Below are positions 6,155-9,584 of a stretch of 9,584 nt of DNA, piece after piece. The translations under genes were made by a program, and so were the position numbers. The notes under the pieces are model-generated. The model ran no database searches. It was given only the letters and a program-made list of their open reading frames with translations, and was not told where the DNA came from. The stretch's first letter is position 1; each line of letters opens with the position of its first letter. This DNA is from an uncultured Lachnospiraceae bacterium (GTDB taxonomy: Bacteria > Bacillota > Clostridia > Lachnospirales > Lachnospiraceae): the NCBI GenBank assembly GCA_934434905.1, contig CAKSAI010000105.1, positions 1 to 9,584 of the forward strand, in the 5' to 3' direction.

Positions 6155-8722
6155 TTAACGCATTTTTATCTCTCCAAACAAATACATGGAGCTGTATATT
6201 CCATCCTCTTCTGCTGCCTCCGCGAAATGAATACGCAACGTATTCTTCCCATCGCGCAAAAGAGAGGTGATATCCGCTGCCCGGTTTGTCACATCATAAA
6301 TACGTTGCTTTTTGAAGCTTTCCTTCGGCACCGGGATCCCATTCAAATCCAGTTCCCAGTCTCCCTGCAACGTGCTTCCTTCCATCACCAGATACGCACA
6401 TCCTCCGACAACTTCCTGCGCTCTCCACACAAAGCTACTCGTATATACCGCCTCTGCCGGGTAGCAGGAAGGGACCAGCGGCGCCTGATCGAAGATCGGA
6501 CGGCGGCGCAGGTCAGTGATTTCCCGAAGCTCTGTACCCAGAAGCTCCCTCACCGGGCAGGCTTCCACCTGTTCCCACTGCATCGTTTTTTCCTGGCTTG
6601 TGACCGCTACATCCCATTTTGAAACACTTATGATCGCCCCCTCCGGCACATATTCCCATGCGGGCGCTTTAAAGTTCAGCTTTGTGAAGGATTCCGGATA
6701 CACGCTCGCTTCTACAAGGGGAAGTGTTTTTGTCGAAATCCGCAGCAGTACGGAATCATACCCGGCTAACGTCCAGCTATTCTGATATGCCACTGCCCCG
6801 CCCGCAGCACAGTCTATGGTATATGCAAAGGCATCTCCTTCTAACGCAAATGATGTCTCTTCTTCTGCGTTATTGAATACAAACAATATCCTGTCATCTT
6901 CCTGCATCAGCAGGTCTGTCAGAAGCCGCTCCGTATGCGCCCCGCATAGAGCCACCCGCGCAGCACACCGTCCCAGCTCTTCCATATCAGCATCGTTTCC
7001 TGCCACATAAACCGACACTCCGGCCTGTTTTAGACGCTCACACCAGTCCTCCCGGAAATCCTCGTCCTCCACCAGTACCAGATTCCGGTAGGTGCGCTGT
7101 CCGCATATCACAGAGTCCCCCTGAAGAATCCCCATATCAAGAGCGGCTTCATCTACGATCTCAAACGGGATCTGCCCTGCATACAGTCTGGAAACAGCCG
7201 AAAAGCACGATCTCTGCAGTGCCTCTGCGCGCTCCGCGTCCTCCGGCAGGAAACGCATCATGCGCCGGGCCGGATAGACCAGTGCCGTATCGCCGCATGG
7301 CGCACAGGAAGCCAGGAATTCGCCCATTTTCCCTGCATATTCGGCATAATACGGGAAATCCCGAAAATAAGGATCCTGAAAGAAAAAGGATTTTCCTGCA
7401 TCATATTTCCGGTATCCGTCATAGGAATAATAGAATCCGTGGGGTACGATCCAGTTGATCCCCAGGGCAAACAGCCAGTCCGTTATCCGGCGCATGTCTG
7501 CAGGCCCGAAATTGAACGCAATACAGGCAAATGCCTCGCACAGAACCCGCTTCTTTCCCTGCTGTCTGGCGGCGGAGCTTACGCTTCTTGCACCGAAGAG
7601 CAGGGATGGCCGTTCGATGTTCCCCAGATTATTTCCCAGGATATCAAAGCCCGGGATATCCAGATACTTCATCAGTGTATAGGCACTGCCGCCACTGTAC
7701 GGATGATATACCGGATTCTCTTCTCCCGGCATGTGTCCGGTAAAGAGGATGTTGTTTTCATGGCACCAATCAGCAATCGGCTTCAGAAAATTCCGCTCAT
7801 AAAGACCATTCACGGTTCTCCAGTAATCCTCCCGAAGCTGCCCTGCGCCCTCTGCCGGAAGCCAGAGCTGCCACAGCCGCCCGCGCAGTGCATAGGCATG
7901 ATCTTCTTTGAAGGCCGCTTCCAGCTTCGGTGTCCAGGGCAACGCACCTCCCGGGACAGGCTCATCCGTAAAAATACCCGGAATCACAGTTCCAAACTTA
8001 TCACCCAGAAGCTTCTGATAGAGCTCGTGGGTCAGTTCCAGGAACCGCTTCGTACAAGCCTCATTCAGGCAGTCCGGCGACTTTCCGTATTTTCCGTCAT
8101 TTACTGCTTCTTCCGTATAGACCACGCACACCTCACGTCCGGGTTCTTCGGCAAATGTAAGACACATCTCCGGGAAAAAGGTCTCCGCCCGGTAATGGGG
8201 ATAAGGCACATCCGCTCTCCAGTCGCAGAAATAAGAGCTGTTCCACCTGCTCTTATGGTAATGCCTGCGCACCATACCGATATGCTCTGTTACATCCCGC
8301 AGATCTGTCACAGAACCATTGCTGTCCCGGCGATAGGATACCGCCAGAAGCACGCAGACCGGGCCAAGATCCGCCTCATAGCGGCCCGCTTCATCCGACA
8401 GAACAATGCGGTGACACAGATTACGGGCGCAAAACAGTGGGTTTTCCAGCATCAGACGGCCGCCTGCCGCTCCGCTTGGGAAGGGATCCTCATCATAAAG
8501 CCACGCTTTTAATCCAAGCTTTTCTGCCTCTTCGACAATAAACCTTACACAGTCGAACCATTCCTTTGAACCATAGGGCGTATTCAGTCCTGCACGGGGA
8601 TGGATAAAAAACCCGGATACCCCGCTTTCCTTCATGAGCCCGAGCTGCCGCAGCAGCTCCTCCTTTTCCAGACGATGATTCAAAAACCAAAAGGGCGCCG
8701 GAGCATAAGAATTCTCATTCAT
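6155..8722 (-). CDS. Large cytoplasmic glycoside hydrolase, GH106-like group
   Basis: This is a predicted carbohydrate-active enzyme of 855 residues. It resembles the group of bacterial hydrolases annotated as related to GH106 alpha-L-rhamnosidases; the actual substrate cannot be read from the sequence. The N-terminus APFWFLNHRL, then GVSGFFIHPRAGLNTPYGSKEWF (35-56) and AWLYDEDPFPSG (73-84), is the typical opening of this barrel fold. FTDEP (251-255), FTGHMPGEE (327-335), YLDIPGFDILG (353-363) and VLCEAF (393-398) follow; E254 and E396 are candidate catalytic acids by position only. About 740-855 looks like a galactose-binding-type beta-sandwich (LNGIPVPKES, TSLLRDGKNTLRI). There is no signal peptide or membrane segment, so it probably acts on imported oligosaccharides or glycosides. 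ATG 8722 is preferred to ATG 8731 because AAAGGA sits 10 nt before the former and only 1 nt before the latter. It is divergent from an AraC-type regulator, its likely controller. Confidence 0.8.
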   Translation of the reverse strand: MNENSYAPAPFWFLNHRLEKEELLRQLGLMKESGVSGFFIHPRAGLNTPYGSKEWFDCVRFIVEEAEKLGLKAWLYDEDPFPSGAAGGRLMLENPLFCARNLCHRIVLSDEAGRYEADLGPVCVLLAVSYRRDSNGSVTDLRDVTEHIGMVRRHYHKSRWNSSYFCDWRADVPYPHYRAETFFPEMCLTFAEEPGREVCVVYTEEAVNDGKYGKSPDCLNEACTKRFLELTHELYQKLLGDKFGTVIPGIFTDEPVPGGALPWTPKLEAAFKEDHAYALRGRLWQLWLPAEGAGQLREDYWRTVNGLYERNFLKPIADWCHENNILFTGHMPGEENPVYHPYSGGSAYTLMKYLDIPGFDILGNNLGNIERPSLLFGARSVSSAARQQGKKRVLCEAFACIAFNFGPADMRRITDWLFALGINWIVPHGFYYSYDGYRKYDAGKSFFFQDPYFRDFPYYAEYAGKMGEFLASCAPCGDTALVYPARRMMRFLPEDAERAEALQRSCFSAVSRLYAGQIPFEIVDEAALDMGILQGDSVICGQRTYRNLVLVEDEDFREDWCERLKQAGVSVYVAGNDADMEELGRCAARVALCGAHTERLLTDLLMQEDDRILFVFNNAEEETSFALEGDAFAYTIDCAAGGAVAYQNSWTLAGYDSVLLRISTKTLPLVEASVYPESFTKLNFKAPAWEYVPEGAIISVSKWDVAVTSQEKTMQWEQVEACPVRELLGTELREITDLRRRPIFDQAPLVPSCYPAEAVYTSSFVWRAQEVVGGCAYLVMEGSTLQGDWELDLNGIPVPKESFKKQRIYDVTNRAADITSLLRDGKNTLRIHFAEAAEEDGIYSSMYLFGEIKMR

Positions 8723-8748
8723 TTTCTGCATTTCCTTTCACAGCACAT

Positions 8749-8754
8749 ACTATA
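8749..8754 (-). promoter_or_regulatory. Possible -10 of the glycoside hydrolase gene
   Basis: TATAGT on the minus strand lies about 27 bases before the chosen ATG. No convincing -35 is found 16-18 bases further upstream (the sequence there is TATGTC-like). A good -10 with a poor -35 is what an AraC-activated promoter would show, but the call rests on one hexamer. Confidence 0.4.
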
Positions 8755-8781
8755 ATTTCTTTCTATATCTTGACATAATTA

Positions 8782-8809
8782 TTTACTTTTTTCCATCATG
8801 TGTTATACT
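8782..8809 (+). promoter_or_regulatory. Probable promoter of the right-hand AraC-type gene
   Basis: TTTACT (8782-8787) and TATACT (8804-8809) are separated by 16 bases, and the -10 is extended (TG at 8801-8802). The start of transcription would fall near 8816, about 33 bases before the ATG. The intergenic space is shared with the divergent hydrolase gene. Confidence 0.6.
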
Positions 8810-8848
8810 AAAAAAGACGTAACAATCGGTATCACAAAGGAGTAAGCC

Positions 8849-9584
8849 ATGTCACACACCACGCAAGAACAGACATTATATTATGATTACGATAAACGCT
8901 ACAATCCGTCTGCCATGGAATTTGCACATTTTCATAATGTACACGAGCTTTACTTTCTGGAAAACGGAAAAACCACGCACTTTATGGGTGACAAGGTTTA
9001 TCTGATGAACAGCGGTGACATGCTGTTTATTCCCAAGGGTGTTTTCCACAAAACGGATAACAAGGATACCAAATTTGTCGAACGTCACCTGTTTATGTTT
9101 GATGATTCGGATTTCGATGATGAGGAAATCCTGGGTTATATTGATGAATTAAAGCATACAAACTATATTCAGATCTCCCCTGAGCACCGCTCTCATATCA
9201 CAGACATTGCAAGGAAAATGTCCTATGAGTCGGCGCATCAATACCGCGATTCCGAAAAAATGCAGAAGCTCTATCTTCAGCAATTACTCATCCTGATTGC
9301 ACGTTTTCGTGTACGGGATGCGTTACCCAAAACGAATGCACTACACCATATCGTACAGGAAATGATCACCTACATCAGCACAAATGTAAGTGCCGATCTT
9401 TCCCTGCCGACATTGGCTAAAATGTATAACGTCAGTCCCAGCCACTTATCGAAGCAATTTCGGAATCTCACCGGAATCGCATTAAGCGAATATATTAATA
9501 TCGCAAGGGTCACTGCGGCTGAGACGCTTCTGTTAAATACAAATATGCCAATCACCCAGATCGCTCTGGAATGCGGTTTTAACG
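8849..9584 (+). CDS. AraC-family transcriptional regulator, 3' end missing
   Basis: The frame is open from ATG 8849 to the right edge, giving 245 residues. AAAGGAG (8836-8842) is correctly placed 6 nt before the ATG. Residues 22-85 form a cupin-type sensor beginning MEFAHFHNVHELYFLENG, with H27, H29, H32 and E33 in the usual ligand-site pattern and a GDMLFIPKGVFHK strand pair (57-68). Residues 100-165 are a helical linker. The first helix-turn-helix is LPTLAKMYNVSPSHLSKQFRNLTG (187-209). The second begins at about 234 (PITQIALECGFN) and is cut by the window end, so some 30-50 residues are missing. It is transcribed away from the glycoside hydrolase, which suggests that it activates that gene in response to a sugar; this is inferred from position only. 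It differs clearly in sequence from the AraC-type protein at the left edge. Confidence 0.93.
   Translation, partial: MSHTTQEQTLYYDYDKRYNPSAMEFAHFHNVHELYFLENGKTTHFMGDKVYLMNSGDMLFIPKGVFHKTDNKDTKFVERHLFMFDDSDFDDEEILGYIDELKHTNYIQISPEHRSHITDIARKMSYESAHQYRDSEKMQKLYLQQLLILIARFRVRDALPKTNALHHIVQEMITYISTNVSADLSLPTLAKMYNVSPSHLSKQFRNLTGIALSEYINIARVTAAETLLLNTNMPITQIALECGFN

Noticed and set aside
7439..8512. 357-codon open frame on the plus strand opposite the hydrolase
   Set aside because: It has no ribosome binding site at the start and its product is rich in Arg, Cys and Pro without any domain pattern. The minus strand carries the continuous hydrolase motifs.
8770..8775. Perfect TTGACA -35 hexamer in the divergent intergenic region
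   Set aside because: The only good -10 on that strand (TATACT, 8804-8809) is 28 bases away, too far for a sigma-A promoter, and no -10 lies 16-18 bases downstream. TTTACT at 8782 fits better.
8801..8824. Short inverted repeat TGTTA...TAACA near the AraC-type promoter as a possible operator
   Set aside because: Only five base pairs match with a 14-base gap. This is expected by chance in AT-rich DNA.

Overview
The window looks like a piece of a low-to-mid GC Firmicutes chromosome, most likely a gut-type Clostridia (Lachnospiraceae-like). The reasons are strong AGGAGG-type ribosome binding sites, a YdiF-like ABC-F protein, a Re-type citrate synthase instead of the usual Si-type enzyme, and an anaerobe-style citrate-to-2-oxoglutarate gene set. 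The genus is inferred, not proven. No mobile elements, CRISPR arrays, tRNA or rRNA genes were seen, and no stretch over 300 bases lacks a gene.

Layout. (1) Positions 1-755, plus strand: the 3' part of an AraC-family regulator. It ends in a long hairpin (731-776) that probably stops transcription from both sides. (2) Positions 6146 down to 822, minus strand: a four-gene operon, read in the order Re-citrate synthase-like enzyme, GntR/FadR-type regulator, NADP-isocitrate dehydrogenase, YdiF-like ABC-F ATPase. Gaps are -3 to +20 nt, depending on the regulator start, then 13 and 15 nt. It is headed by a near-perfect sigma-A promoter whose -10 lies inside one of two copies of a TTGTATACAA palindrome. 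(3) Positions 8722 down to 6155, minus strand: a large cytoplasmic glycoside hydrolase related to the GH106-like group. (4) From 8849 to the right edge, plus strand: a second AraC-family regulator, divergent from the hydrolase and cut off in its last helix-turn-helix.

How the genes work together. The operon encodes two of the three steps from oxaloacetate plus acetyl-CoA to 2-oxoglutarate (citrate synthase and isocitrate dehydrogenase; aconitase is not in the window). This is the usual anaerobe route to glutamate, and it also yields NADPH. The GntR-type regulator inside the operon is the natural candidate to bind the twin operators at its promoter, so the operon is probably autoregulated. The hydrolase and its divergent AraC regulator look like a small carbohydrate-utilisation module whose transporter, if any, lies outside the window.

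Nothing here is a clear new defence or mobile system. The most interesting signals are the twin-operator promoter, the placement of an ABC-F translation factor in a central-carbon operon, and the unassigned hydrolase.
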